Part shown: positions 8,082 to 15,969 of the stretch, piece after piece | How positions within the stretch are numbered: the stretch's first letter is position 1 | Layout of the letters: the number at the start of each line of letters is the position of its first letter | NCBI RefSeq assembly: GCF_003611675.1 | Contig: NZ_RAWA01000051.1 | Location: 1 to 34,776 of the forward strand | Length of the DNA stretch: 34,776 nt | Direction: 5' to 3' | Source: Corallococcus sp. CA053C | GTDB taxonomy: Bacteria; Myxococcota; Myxococcia; Myxococcales; Myxococcaceae | Position numbers and translations under genes: made by a program | Notes under the pieces: model-generated | What the model saw: only the letters and a program-made list of their open reading frames with translations | Database searches by the model: none | What the model was told of the DNA's origin: nothing

Positions 8082-8108
8082 GACGTCCCGGGTCGGAGAT
8101 TATCGACA
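8082..8108 (-). promoter_or_regulatory. Candidate ECF42-dependent autoregulatory promoter
   Basis: On the minus strand, TGTCGA (8108-8103) is separated by exactly 17 bases from CGTC (8085-8082), about 37 bases before the DGPF start codon. As I recall the ECF42 literature, targets have TGTCGA at -35 and a CGA/CGTC-type -10, so this is a full match at the right place for self-regulation. It sits in the 196-base gap shared with the divergent phospholipase D gene. No experimental support is available from the sequence. Confidence 0.65.
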
Positions 8109-8241
8109 TCGCTTCGGAACCTACCTCGCCACCTCCTGCGCACAGACACCCAGGCAGCCAGAGAACAGTCCTCTCGTACGCGCGGATGACAGGGCGGCCG
8201 TGCGTGCCCACCCATGGGTGCAGGAGGCAACGGGCACCGAC

Positions 8242-9459
8242 GTGGACAAGGACTGGCGATGGGTGGGGGTGTTGGGGGCGTTGCTGCTCGCGGGATGTCC
8301 GTCCGCGTGCACCACGCAGGAGTCGTCACGTCCATTCCATCTCACGGGACAGGTGGGGTCGCACGGAGCGGACTTCGCGACGGCGCTGTACCAGACGACG
8401 GGCGTGCGGATGGAACCGCGCAACCGCATCCGGTGGGCGAACAACGGCGCCGTGTTCGACGTGATGGTGGAAGAGATCGGCCGGGCCCGTGCCTCCGTCA
8501 ACATCGTGATGTTCATCTGGCGGCCGGGGCGCGCGTCGGAGCGGATGATGGAGGCCCTGGCCGAGCGCACCCGCGCGGGCGTCACCTGCCGCGTGCTGGT
8601 GGACCCCATGGGCAGCGGCCCCTTCGAGAAGGAGGTGAAGCCACGGCTGGAGGCACTCGGGTGTGAAGCGCACCTGTTCCGCCCGCTGCCGGCGGACGAG
8701 AACCTGGCGCGCAACCACCGGAAGATTGTCGTCATCGACGGGAAGGTCGCCATCACCGGCGGGCTCGCCATCCAGGACGAGTGGCTGGGCGAGGCGCGCA
8801 ACGAGAAGGAGTGGCGCGACACCAACGTGCGCGTACAGGGCCCGGTGGTGGCGCAGCTCCAGCAGGCCTTCGCGGAGAACTGGCAGGAGACGACGGGCAA
8901 GCTGCTCCCCGCGTCGGACTTCCCCACGCTGGAGCAAGGACAGCCCGGACTGGACGACGCGGGCAAGGGCTGGGCGGGCTTCGTCAGCAGCACGGCGAAC
9001 CCGGAGGTGACGCGCGCGGAGCGCCTCACGCAGCTGATGGTGAAGGCGGCGAAGAAGCGGCTGTGGATTTCGCAGGCGTACTTCACGCCCAACGACGCGC
9101 TCATGCAGCTGCTGGTGGAGCGGGCCAAGGCGGGCGTGGACGTGCGGGTGCTGGCGCCGGGAGACAAGAACGATCAGCGGGCTGTCACGCTGCTCCAGCG
9201 CAACACGTACGACACGCTGCTGGCGGCGGGCGTGCGCATCTGGGAGTTCCAGCCGTCCATGATGCACGCCAAGACGATGCTGGTGGATGACCAGTTGGTG
9301 CTGGTGGGGTCCATCAACTACGACGCGCTGTCGTTCAACCTGTTGGAAGAGGGCTCGCTCGTGCTGGAGGACGCCGATGCGGCCCGTCAGCTGGAGGAGT
9401 TCTTCCTGGACGACGTGACCCACGCGCGGGAGATCCGCGCCGAGCGCGCCGAGCGCTGA
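8242..9459 (+). CDS. Phospholipase D/cardiolipin synthase-like lipoprotein
   Basis: A 405-residue enzyme of the phospholipase D superfamily with two HKD catalytic motifs: NHRKIVVIDGKVAITGG with His at about 159, and MHAKTMLVDDQLVLVGSIN with His at about 342. Two such motifs and the GSINYD continuation are typical of cardiolipin synthase-like proteins, which transfer or hydrolyse phosphatidyl groups. I chose the GTG at 8242 because it gives a short lipoprotein signal ending in LLAGC (Cys 19). An AGGAGG lies upstream at 8222-8227, with wider than usual spacing. The reading frame stays open farther upstream to 8044, but that part runs into the promoter of the divergent gene. Unlike the usual inner-membrane cardiolipin synthase, it has no two-helix membrane anchor and should be lipid-anchored and periplasmic-facing. 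It could also be a phospholipase. Confidence 0.85.
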   Translation: MDKDWRWVGVLGALLLAGCPSACTTQESSRPFHLTGQVGSHGADFATALYQTTGVRMEPRNRIRWANNGAVFDVMVEEIGRARASVNIVMFIWRPGRASERMMEALAERTRAGVTCRVLVDPMGSGPFEKEVKPRLEALGCEAHLFRPLPADENLARNHRKIVVIDGKVAITGGLAIQDEWLGEARNEKEWRDTNVRVQGPVVAQLQQAFAENWQETTGKLLPASDFPTLEQGQPGLDDAGKGWAGFVSSTANPEVTRAERLTQLMVKAAKKRLWISQAYFTPNDALMQLLVERAKAGVDVRVLAPGDKNDQRAVTLLQRNTYDTLLAAGVRIWEFQPSMMHAKTMLVDDQLVLVGSINYDALSFNLLEEGSLVLEDADAARQLEEFFLDDVTHAREIRAERAER

Positions 9460-9546
9460 AGCCGGCCCGGGCGCTGTCCGGTTTCCAAGCGAGGGCGAGG
9501 GAAGCGCTGGGCAAGCAGCACGGGGGTGTGCTCAAGAGGCGTGACC

Positions 9547-10203
9547 ATGAGCACGACCTCCCCTCGTCACCTCTTCGTCGCGGGCGCCACGGGCGCGACG
9601 GGCCGCACGCTGATGCGCCAGGCCCTGGCGCGCGGCGTGTCCGTCCTCCCGCACGTGCGACCCAAGAGCGCGAACACCGAACCCGCGAGCACCTGGCCCC
9701 GGAAGGCCGCGCTGGAGCTGGCGGACGCGCCCGCGTTGGTGGAGGCGATGCGCGGCAGCACCACGGTGCTCCAGCTCATCGGCACGATGCGCAAGCGCTT
9801 CGCCGCGGGGGACACCTACGAGACGAGTGACATCGGCACCACGCGACAACTGGTGGACGCGGCGAAGGCGGCGGGCGTGGACCACTTCGTGTTGCTCACG
9901 TCCGTGGGCGCGGGAACGCCCGTGGGCGCGTACCTGAAGGCCAAGGCGGAAGCGGAGCGCATCGTGCGCGACAGCGGCCTTGCGTACACGATGGTGCGTC
10001 CGCCAGCGCTGGAGGGCGAGTACCACCGCCCGCCCGGCTTCATGCACACGGTGGCGAAGCTGCCGCTCCTGCACAACCTCAAGCCCATGCACCTGGAACA
10101 ACTGGCCGCCGTGCTGCTGCGCGTGTCCGAGCAACGCGCACCGCTCAACGCGGTGCTCGAAGGCAAGAGCCTCTGGGCGGAAGTGGAAGCTGCGGGACGC
10201 TGA
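9547..10203 (+). CDS. NAD(P)-binding epimerase-like (atypical SDR) protein
   Basis: A 218-residue Rossmann-fold protein. The N terminus HLFVAGATGATGRTLMRQAL carries the GxxGxxG dinucleotide-binding motif at about residues 12-18. Later blocks are TVLQLIGTMRKR near 80, DHFVLLTSVGAG near 113-124 and YLKAKAEAERIVRDSGLAYTMVRP near 129-152. This is the arrangement of NmrA/YwnB-type atypical short-chain dehydrogenases, which may act as redox-sensing or quinone-reducing proteins rather than classical enzymes. The Tyr-x-x-x-Lys active site is loosely represented by the YLKAK stretch. I prefer the ATG at 9547 with AGAGG seven bases upstream over the earlier in-frame start at 9526. It follows the phospholipase D gene by 87 bases in the same direction and converges on the permease gene seven bases away. 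Substrate is unknown. Confidence 0.82.
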   Translation: MSTTSPRHLFVAGATGATGRTLMRQALARGVSVLPHVRPKSANTEPASTWPRKAALELADAPALVEAMRGSTTVLQLIGTMRKRFAAGDTYETSDIGTTRQLVDAAKAAGVDHFVLLTSVGAGTPVGAYLKAKAEAERIVRDSGLAYTMVRPPALEGEYHRPPGFMHTVAKLPLLHNLKPMHLEQLAAVLLRVSEQRAPLNAVLEGKSLWAEVEAAGR

Positions 10204-10210
10204 AGCCGCG

Positions 10211-11020
10211 CTACTCCTTCACCGCCCCGGCCGTGAGCCCGGACACGATGCGCCGCTGGAACAGCACCGTGAGCACCACGAGCGGCAGCGTCGCCACCAC
10301 CGACGCTGCGGCGATCTCCCCCCACGGTTCCTTGTACTCGCTGGCGAAGAGGCTGATGGCCACCGGCACCGTGCGCTTCTCCGGCGTGGACAGGAACGTC
10401 AGCGCGTAGAGGAACTCGTTCCACGCGAAGATGAAGACCAGGATCGCCGTCGTCGCCAGCCCCGGCGCCGCCAGCGGCAGCAGCACCCGTCGGAACGCGC
10501 CCACCGGCGTGCACCCGTCCACCCGCGCCGCCCGGTACAACTCGTCCGGGAGCTGGCGGAAGAACGACGTCAGCACCCACAGCGTCAGCGGCAGCGCGAA
10601 CGTCGTGTACGGCAGCGCCAGCCCCACCAGGCTGTCGCGCAGCCCCACCGCGTTGAGGATGAGGTACAGCGGGCTCACCGTGGCGATGGGCGGGAACATC
10701 GACACGCCCAGCGCCGCGGACAGCAGCAGGCCCCGCCCCCGGAACTCCAGCTTCGCCAGCGCGAACGCCGCGGACGCGCCCACCGTCAGGCAGAACAGCG
10801 TCGTCAGCGTCGCCACCACCAGCGAGTTCAGCACCGCCCACAGGAACGGCCTTCCGAACAGCACGCTCTCGTAGTTCGCGCCCGTGAAGTGTGACGGCCA
10901 CGGCCGCGTCAGCTCGCCGTCCGGCCACAGGCTCGTCAACACCTGCCACAGGAACGGCCCCAGGAAGAACGTGAGGAACGCCACCACGGCCAACGCCGTG
11001 CCCAGCCCCGGCCGCTTCAT
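10211..11020 (-). CDS. Carbohydrate ABC transporter permease, MalG/UgpE type
   Basis: A 269-residue inner-membrane permease with about six membrane helices. It begins MKRPGLGTALAVVAFLTFF. The cytoplasmic EAA loop that docks on the ATPase is LYRAARVDGCTPVGAFRRVL near residues 165-190. The ending VFQRRIVSGLTAGAVKE is typical for the MalG side of sugar importers. The ATG at 11020 overlaps the stop of the preceding permease by four bases (ATGA). The frame stays open far upstream, but that part is antisense-like and lies within the other permease. It is the last of three genes; no ATP-binding subunit is encoded nearby, so a shared MsmK/UgpC-like ATPase elsewhere is likely. Its substrate cannot be read from sequence; a sugar, sugar alcohol or glycerol derivative is expected. 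Confidence 0.9.
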   Translation of the reverse strand: MKRPGLGTALAVVAFLTFFLGPFLWQVLTSLWPDGELTRPWPSHFTGANYESVLFGRPFLWAVLNSLVVATLTTLFCLTVGASAAFALAKLEFRGRGLLLSAALGVSMFPPIATVSPLYLILNAVGLRDSLVGLALPYTTFALPLTLWVLTSFFRQLPDELYRAARVDGCTPVGAFRRVLLPLAAPGLATTAILVFIFAWNEFLYALTFLSTPEKRTVPVAISLFASEYKEPWGEIAAASVVATLPLVVLTVLFQRRIVSGLTAGAVKE

Positions 11021-11901
11021 CGCCGCGCCTCCTCGCGCCCCAACCACCGCAGCCACACCGTGGCCAGCAGCACCACGCACAGGAACGTCGCCACCGACAG
11101 CGCGCTGCCGTAGCCGAAGTCGCCGGAGCGCATCAGCGTCTTGTACGCGTAGATGCTCAGCGTCTCCGTCGTGTTCGCCGGCCCGCCCTCCGTGAGCACG
11201 TAGATGGCGTCGAACACGCGGAACGCATCCAGCGACCGGAACAGCACCGCCAGGAGCAGCGCGGGCCGCAGCAGCGGCACGGTGATGGCGCGGAACTGCC
11301 GCCACGTCGAAGCCCCGTCCACGCGCGCCGCCTTGTAGAGGTCCTCCGGAATGCCCTGCAACCCCGCGAGCACCAGCAGCGCCACGAAGGGCGTCGTCTT
11401 CCACACGTCCACCAGGATGGCGGCGTGCAGCGCGTACCCCGGCGCGCCCAACCAGTTGATGTCCGTGCCGCCCAGCATCCGGTTGATCAGCCCGTAGTCC
11501 GGGTTGAACATCCACGCCCACAGCCGCGCGCTCACCACGGTGGGAATCGCCCACGGCACCAACACGGACGCGCGCAGCAGGCCCCGCCCCGGAAACGCCC
11601 GATTGAGCAACAGCGCCAACGGCACCGCGAGCAGCAGCTCCACCGTCACCGCCACCGCCGTGAAGTACGCCGTGTTGCCCAGCGCGGACCAGAACCGCGC
11701 ATCGCCCACCAGGTAGACGTAGTTCTCCAGCCCGGTGAAGCGCCGCTCGCCGAAGACGAGGATGAAGCGGTGCAGGCTCAGCCAGATGGCCGCCAGCACC
11801 GGGTACAGCGCCACCACGGCCAGCACCCCCACCGCGGGCATCACCAGCAGGTACGCCTGTCGCCGCTCCCGCGCCTGCGAACCCCGCTCCACGCCGCTCA
11901 C
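11017..11901 (-). CDS. Carbohydrate ABC transporter permease, MalF/UgpA type
   Basis: A 294-residue inner-membrane permease. A cytoplasmic, Arg-rich N terminus (MSGVERGSQARERRQAYLLV) precedes six predicted helices, starting with VMPAVGVLAVVALYPVL. The EAA loop is DLYKAARVDGASTWRQFRAI near residues 190-210, followed by FDAIYVLTEGGPANTTETL, a hallmark of the MalF-side permeases of sugar importers. Start and stop overlap the neighbours by four bases on both sides, so the three genes are almost certainly co-translated. The pair resembles trehalose/maltose-type SugA-SugB systems. Without the ATPase gene or a metabolic neighbour, the substrate stays open. Confidence 0.9.
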   Translation of the reverse strand: MSGVERGSQARERRQAYLLVMPAVGVLAVVALYPVLAAIWLSLHRFILVFGERRFTGLENYVYLVGDARFWSALGNTAYFTAVAVTVELLLAVPLALLLNRAFPGRGLLRASVLVPWAIPTVVSARLWAWMFNPDYGLINRMLGGTDINWLGAPGYALHAAILVDVWKTTPFVALLVLAGLQGIPEDLYKAARVDGASTWRQFRAITVPLLRPALLLAVLFRSLDAFRVFDAIYVLTEGGPANTTETLSIYAYKTLMRSGDFGYGSALSVATFLCVVLLATVWLRWLGREEARR

Positions 11902-13199
11902 CGTTCCTCCTCATGCTCCGGCTCCGGAGTCTCACCGGTCAGGTGATCCACCTGCTTCTGCGCGCGCGTGAGCGACTCCTCGGGCGTGCGCAGGCCCGCG
12001 ACGGCGGCGGAGAACTCGCTCTGGAGCACGTCCGCGATGAGCAGGTAGTACGGCGTCACCGGCCGGGGCCGCGCCCGCACCAGCGCCTCCTTCAGGCCGG
12101 CGATGAACGGCTCCGCCCGGCGCAGCTCCGCGTCGTCGTACAGCGCGAGCCTCGGCGGATTGCGCGCGTAGTGCAGCGCCATCACACGGTTCGCCTCCGG
12201 GGACGTCAGGTGCGCGATGAGGCGCGCGGCGGCCTTCTTGCGCGCGGGGGACACGTGCGCGTTCACCGCGAGCTGCCATCCGCCCAGCGTCCCCCACCCC
12301 GGCTGTCCATCCTTCGTCGGCAGCGGCGCGATGCCCACCTTGCCCCGGATGGGAGAGCCCTCCTTCTGCGCCTCGCTCCACGCATAGGGCCAGTTGCGCA
12401 TGAACACCGCGCGGCCCTCCTGGAACACGCGCCGCGCCTCCTCCTCACCGAAGCCCGTCACCGTCGGCGGAGACAGCCCGTCCGCGATCAGCCCGTGCAG
12501 GTACGCCAGCGCCTCGCGAGCGGCCTCCGTCTCCAACAGCACGCGCCCGTCCTCCCCCAGCGACTTCCCACCGTGGCCCCACAGCGCCTCGTACACGTTG
12601 CACGTCAGGCCCTCGTACTGCCGGCCCTGCCACACGTAGCCCTGGATGCCGGGCACCTTCGCCATCGCGTCGCGGGTGAAGCGGCGCAGCTCCTCGTAGG
12701 TGCGCGGCGCGCGCGGCACCAGGTCCGTGCGGTAGTAGAGGACGCCCACGTCCACGTACCAGGGCACCGCGTACGTGCGCCCATCCACCACGACGGAGTC
12801 CACCGGGCCGGGGAGGAACTCCTCGCGCAGGCGCGCCGGAGGGAAGTCCTCGGACAGGTCCGCCACCCACCCCGCGCGAGCGAACTCCGGCACCCAGACG
12901 ACGTCCGCCACCAGCACGTCGAAGTCCGTGGCCCCGCCCTGCAACGACGTGAGGAAGAACTGGTGCGCCAGGTCCGACGAGTTGGGCAGCGCCTCCGTGA
13001 CGAGCTCCACGTCCGGGTTGGCGCGCTCATACTTCGCCAGCAGCTCACGGAACGGCTTCGGATCCCCCCACAGCGGCTGGAACTTGAAGACGATGCGCGT
13101 GCGGCCCGCGGTCCCCTGCTCCTGCGACGAACGACGGCAGCCCCCCAGGCCCCCGGAAACGAGGCCCAGCGCGACGAGCAGAACGAAGAGGCGGCCCAT
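11898..13199 (-). CDS. Sugar ABC transporter substrate-binding lipoprotein
   Basis: A 433-residue extracytoplasmic solute-binding protein of cluster B type (MalE-like family 1). The signal MGRLFVLLVALGLVSGGLGGC has a good lipobox (LGGC, Cys 21). The mature chain starts with RIVFKFQPLWGDPKPFRELL, contains DFDVLVADVVWVPEFARAGW near 100-120 and YAVPWYVDVGVLYYRTDLVP near 145-165, and ends in a charged tail (TGETPEPEHEEER). These blocks are characteristic of binding proteins for di- and oligosaccharides; the LpqY group for trehalose is a candidate relative. It is the first gene of the three-gene importer operon. Only a weak Shine-Dalgarno (AGG) precedes the ATG. Confidence 0.88.
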   Translation of the reverse strand: MGRLFVLLVALGLVSGGLGGCRRSSQEQGTAGRTRIVFKFQPLWGDPKPFRELLAKYERANPDVELVTEALPNSSDLAHQFFLTSLQGGATDFDVLVADVVWVPEFARAGWVADLSEDFPPARLREEFLPGPVDSVVVDGRTYAVPWYVDVGVLYYRTDLVPRAPRTYEELRRFTRDAMAKVPGIQGYVWQGRQYEGLTCNVYEALWGHGGKSLGEDGRVLLETEAAREALAYLHGLIADGLSPPTVTGFGEEEARRVFQEGRAVFMRNWPYAWSEAQKEGSPIRGKVGIAPLPTKDGQPGWGTLGGWQLAVNAHVSPARKKAAARLIAHLTSPEANRVMALHYARNPPRLALYDDAELRRAEPFIAGLKEALVRARPRPVTPYYLLIADVLQSEFSAAVAGLRTPEESLTRAQKQVDHLTGETPEPEHEEER

Positions 13200-13255
13200 G
13201 CGCCTGGATGAGTCCAGCGCGGCGCCCCACCGTCAACGCAAGCCCCGAGCCCAGG

Positions 13256-13900
13256 TCATCCAGGAGACATGCCCGCGGAAGGCACCGGTCCCGGAGCGAA
13301 CAGCCGCCGCGCCGTGGCGCCCACCGCGCGGCACGCGAGCGCATCCACCGCGCCGCCCACCAGCCCCCCGGCGAGGGGCACCACCTTCGACAGGTTCACG
13401 ACGCCCTTCTGTCCCGCCTTGCTGACCAGCCGGAAGCCCACCGCGCGGTTGATGCCGCTGAGCGCGTGCTTCGGCACCGCCTCCAACGCGCGCATGCCCA
13501 ATTGCTGGCCCACTTCGATGCCGGCCTGCTTCACCACTTCCTTGCCGATGTCGCCCACGATGGCCAGCAGCGTGAGCGTGCGCACGCGGTCCTCCTCCAC
13601 GTCATGCCCGTGGATCCGCGCGATGGCGCCCACCAGCCGCGCCTGCACCGCCCACGACACGCCCAGCCCCGCGGGCAGCGCCACCGGCAGCGTGAGCAGG
13701 CCCCCCAGCCCGGACAGGAAGCCCGTGGTGAACAGCTTCCCCGTCTCCCAGTGGATGAGCGAATCGATGCGCGCCTCGTGGTCCGCGTACCGGGCATCCC
13801 GCAGGTACTCGTCCGCCAGCCCCGTCGCGCTGCACAGCGGGCCCAGCCCGTCGAACCCCGCGTCCAGGAGCGCGTTCACGACTTCCAGCGGCTTCGACAT
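13256..13900 (-). CDS. EcsC-family protein
   Basis: A 214-residue protein of the EcsC family, whose function is not established beyond a genetic link to the Bacillus Ecs exporter. The ATG at 13900 is preferred because GGAGG lies eight bases upstream; the in-frame ATG at 13915 overlaps that site. Distinctive segments are LADEYLRDARYADHEARIDS near 28-47, the long hydrophobic glycine-rich stretch GFLSGLGGLLTLPVALPAGLGVSW near 60-83, AIVGDIGKEVVKQAG near 112-126 and VVPLAGGLVGGAVDAL near 170-185. The two glycine-rich hydrophobic segments suggest membrane association. It follows the receiver-PAS-kinase gene by only 24 bases in the same direction and may be the last gene of that signalling operon. 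It is 56 bases ahead of the binding-protein gene. Confidence 0.85.
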   Translation of the reverse strand: MSKPLEVVNALLDAGFDGLGPLCSATGLADEYLRDARYADHEARIDSLIHWETGKLFTTGFLSGLGGLLTLPVALPAGLGVSWAVQARLVGAIARIHGHDVEEDRVRTLTLLAIVGDIGKEVVKQAGIEVGQQLGMRALEAVPKHALSGINRAVGFRLVSKAGQKGVVNLSKVVPLAGGLVGGAVDALACRAVGATARRLFAPGPVPSAGMSPG

Positions 13901-13924
13901 GCGTCCACCCTCCACGTTGGAATC

Positions 13925-15508
13925 CTACGCCAGCGCGACCGGCGGCAATTCACTCCCGGGCACGCGCGGCAGGCGCACGGTGAACACCGTCCCCTCCGCT
14001 TCGGAGGACTGCGCGTCCACCGTCCCGCCATGCGCCAGCACCAGCTGCCGCACGATGTACAACCCCAACCCGATGCTGCGCTCGGAGCGGCCCGCCGTCG
14101 TGCCGCGCTGGAGCGGCTCGAAGATGCGCGGCAGCAGGTCCGGGTGGATGGGCGTGCCTCCGTTGTGCACGCGCACCACCAGGGTGTTCGGCTCGCCCCG
14201 GCTCTCCACGCGCACGGGCGTGTCCTCCGGGCTGTACTTCAGCGCGTTGCCCAGGATGTTGGACAGCACCTGCGCCATCCGGTCCGAATCCCATACCCCC
14301 TGCCCGTCCCCCTCCTGCTCCAGCAGGAGCGTGCGCTCCGGGTGCGCCGTGCGCGCCTCCTCCACCACCTGCAACATCAGCGCATGGAAGTCGCACGGCG
14401 CCGCCTGCACCGGGATGCCGCCGCCCATGCGCGCCTGGGTGAAGTCCAGGAGGTCGCGGATCATCCGCGTCGCCCGCTCCGCCGCGGACAGGATGCGCGC
14501 CGCCGCCTTCGCGTTCCACGGCTGGATGTCGTCGCGCCGCAACATCAACGACGCGCCCGTGAGGATGGCGCTCAGGGGGTTGCGCAGGTCATGGCTCACG
14601 ATGCCAATGAGCTGCTGCTCGAACTCCACCCGCCGCTGCGCCTCGTGCACCAGCTGCTGCTTCTCCTCCTCCGCCCGCCTGCGCTCGGTGATGTCGCGCA
14701 TGGCGCCCACGATGCGCCGCACCTTGCCGCTCGCGCCGCGCACGATGTAGCCCTGCGCCGCCACGTAGGCATAGGCCGCGTCCTTGCGCAGCACCCGGTA
14801 CTCGTCCTGCCACCGGTCGTCATCCGAATCGAACGCCCGCTGCAGGCCCGCCATCACCCGCTCGCGGTCGTCCGCGTGGATGTGCCGCCGCCACCACGCC
14901 GCGTCCACGCCCACCTCCTCCAACTGGAAGCCGAAGACCTCCTCCGTCGCGTCGCCAATCCAGTGCATCGCGTCCGTCTGCAGGTCCCAGTCCCAGATGG
15001 CGTCGAAGCTCGCGTGCGCCACCAACTGGTAGCGCTCCTCCGAACGGCGCAGCGCCTCCTCCGTGCGCTTGCGCAGGCGCACGCCTTCGGCCTCGCGCAG
15101 CGCCCGCCGCACGCTGGGCCCCAGCCGCTCCAGCCGGTCCTTGAGCACGTAGTCGGTGGCGCCGCGCTTGAGCAGCTCGATGGCGCGGTCCTCGCCCAGC
15201 GCCCCGGACACGAAGAGGAAGGGCGTCTCCGGACACGCCGTCTTCGCCACGTCCAGCGCGCTCAGCCCGTCGAAGCCCGGCACGTTGTAGTCGGACAGGA
15301 TGAGGTCGAACTTCCCCTTCGCCAGCGCGGAGGTGAAGGCCGGCCGCCCCGCCACGCACTCCAGCGTCGCGGGCAGTCCGCCCTCCTCCAACTGCGCGGC
15401 CACCAGCTGCGCGTCCAGCGGGCTGTCCTCCAGGAGCAGGATGGACAGGGGCCTTCCGGCCGCGGAGGCCGGGCTCAACTCCAGCGCGGCATTGCCGCGT
15501 GTGCTCAC
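13925..15508 (-). CDS. Receiver-PAS-histidine kinase
   Basis: A 527-residue cytoplasmic signalling protein. It has a receiver domain at about 20-135 with phospho-acceptor Asp73 (ILSDYNVPGFDG) and the conserved Lys123 (DYVLKD). A PAS domain with PAC follows at about 150-278 (AHASFDAIWDWDLQTDAMHW, VGAMRDITERRRAEEE). HisKA is at about 295-365 with the phospho-His at 306 (IGIVSHDLRNPLSA). The HATPase domain runs to about 515 with N box NILGNALKYS and G box SIGLGLYIVRQL. No membrane segment is present. Its start overlaps the stop of the single-receiver gene by four bases. Having the receiver at the N terminus suggests that it is itself controlled by phosphate from a kinase, possibly the large one in the same operon. 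Confidence 0.93.
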   Translation of the reverse strand: MSTRGNAALELSPASAAGRPLSILLLEDSPLDAQLVAAQLEEGGLPATLECVAGRPAFTSALAKGKFDLILSDYNVPGFDGLSALDVAKTACPETPFLFVSGALGEDRAIELLKRGATDYVLKDRLERLGPSVRRALREAEGVRLRKRTEEALRRSEERYQLVAHASFDAIWDWDLQTDAMHWIGDATEEVFGFQLEEVGVDAAWWRRHIHADDRERVMAGLQRAFDSDDDRWQDEYRVLRKDAAYAYVAAQGYIVRGASGKVRRIVGAMRDITERRRAEEEKQQLVHEAQRRVEFEQQLIGIVSHDLRNPLSAILTGASLMLRRDDIQPWNAKAAARILSAAERATRMIRDLLDFTQARMGGGIPVQAAPCDFHALMLQVVEEARTAHPERTLLLEQEGDGQGVWDSDRMAQVLSNILGNALKYSPEDTPVRVESRGEPNTLVVRVHNGGTPIHPDLLPRIFEPLQRGTTAGRSERSIGLGLYIVRQLVLAHGGTVDAQSSEAEGTVFTVRLPRVPGSELPPVALA

Positions 15509-15969
15509 TTGGAGGCTCCCGGCGCGGGCGGCGCACCCGGCGGCGGCTGGTTCACCACCGCCCAGAACAAGCCCAGCTCCCGCAGCGCGGACACGAAGTC
15601 CGGGAACGCCACCGGCTTCACCACGTAGGCGTTCACGCCCAACCCGTAGCTGCGCGCCAGGTCCTGCTCCTCGCGCGACGACGTGAGCATCACCACCGGC
15701 ACGGCCTTCAGCTCCGGCGCGCCCTTCACCTTCTCCAGCACTTCCAACCCGTCCACCTTCGGCAGCTTCAGGTCCAGCAGCACCACGGCCGGGTTGCCGT
15801 CCTTGCGGTTCGCGTACTCACCCTTGCGGAAGAGATAGTCCAGCGCCTGCTGTCCGTCGCGCACCACCACCACCTCATTGGCCAGGTGCACCTCCTCCAG
15901 CGCCGCCAGCGTGAGGGCCACGTCATTGGCGCTGTCTTCGACCAGGAGGATCCTCTTGAGCTCAAGCAC
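15505..15969 (-). CDS. Single-domain response regulator, Rcp1-like
   Basis: A 154-residue receiver without output domain. I chose the GTG at 15969, which gives VLELKRILLVEDSANDV, directly at the first beta strand, and overlaps the stop of the large kinase by eight bases. A longer open frame upstream would lie inside the kinase gene. The acidic pair is in LLVEDS, the phospho-acceptor Asp66 is in VVLLDLKLPKVDG, and Lys118 is in AYVVKPV. The insertion DYLFRKGEYANRKDGNP between strands is the signature of the Rcp1 group, usually partners of phytochrome-type kinases such as the one upstream. The short Pro-rich C terminus (VVNQPPPGAPPAPGASK) is a small oddity. It sits between two kinases and could relay phosphate between them. 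Confidence 0.93.
   Translation of the reverse strand: MLELKRILLVEDSANDVALTLAALEEVHLANEVVVVRDGQQALDYLFRKGEYANRKDGNPAVVLLDLKLPKVDGLEVLEKVKGAPELKAVPVVMLTSSREEQDLARSYGLGVNAYVVKPVAFPDFVSALRELGLFWAVVNQPPPGAPPAPGASK

Noticed and set aside
10211-11935. Apparent 574-residue fusion of the second permease with upstream sequence
   Set aside because: The N-terminal part is Gly/Ala/Arg-rich nonsense opposite in frame to the first permease. The real permease starts at 11020.
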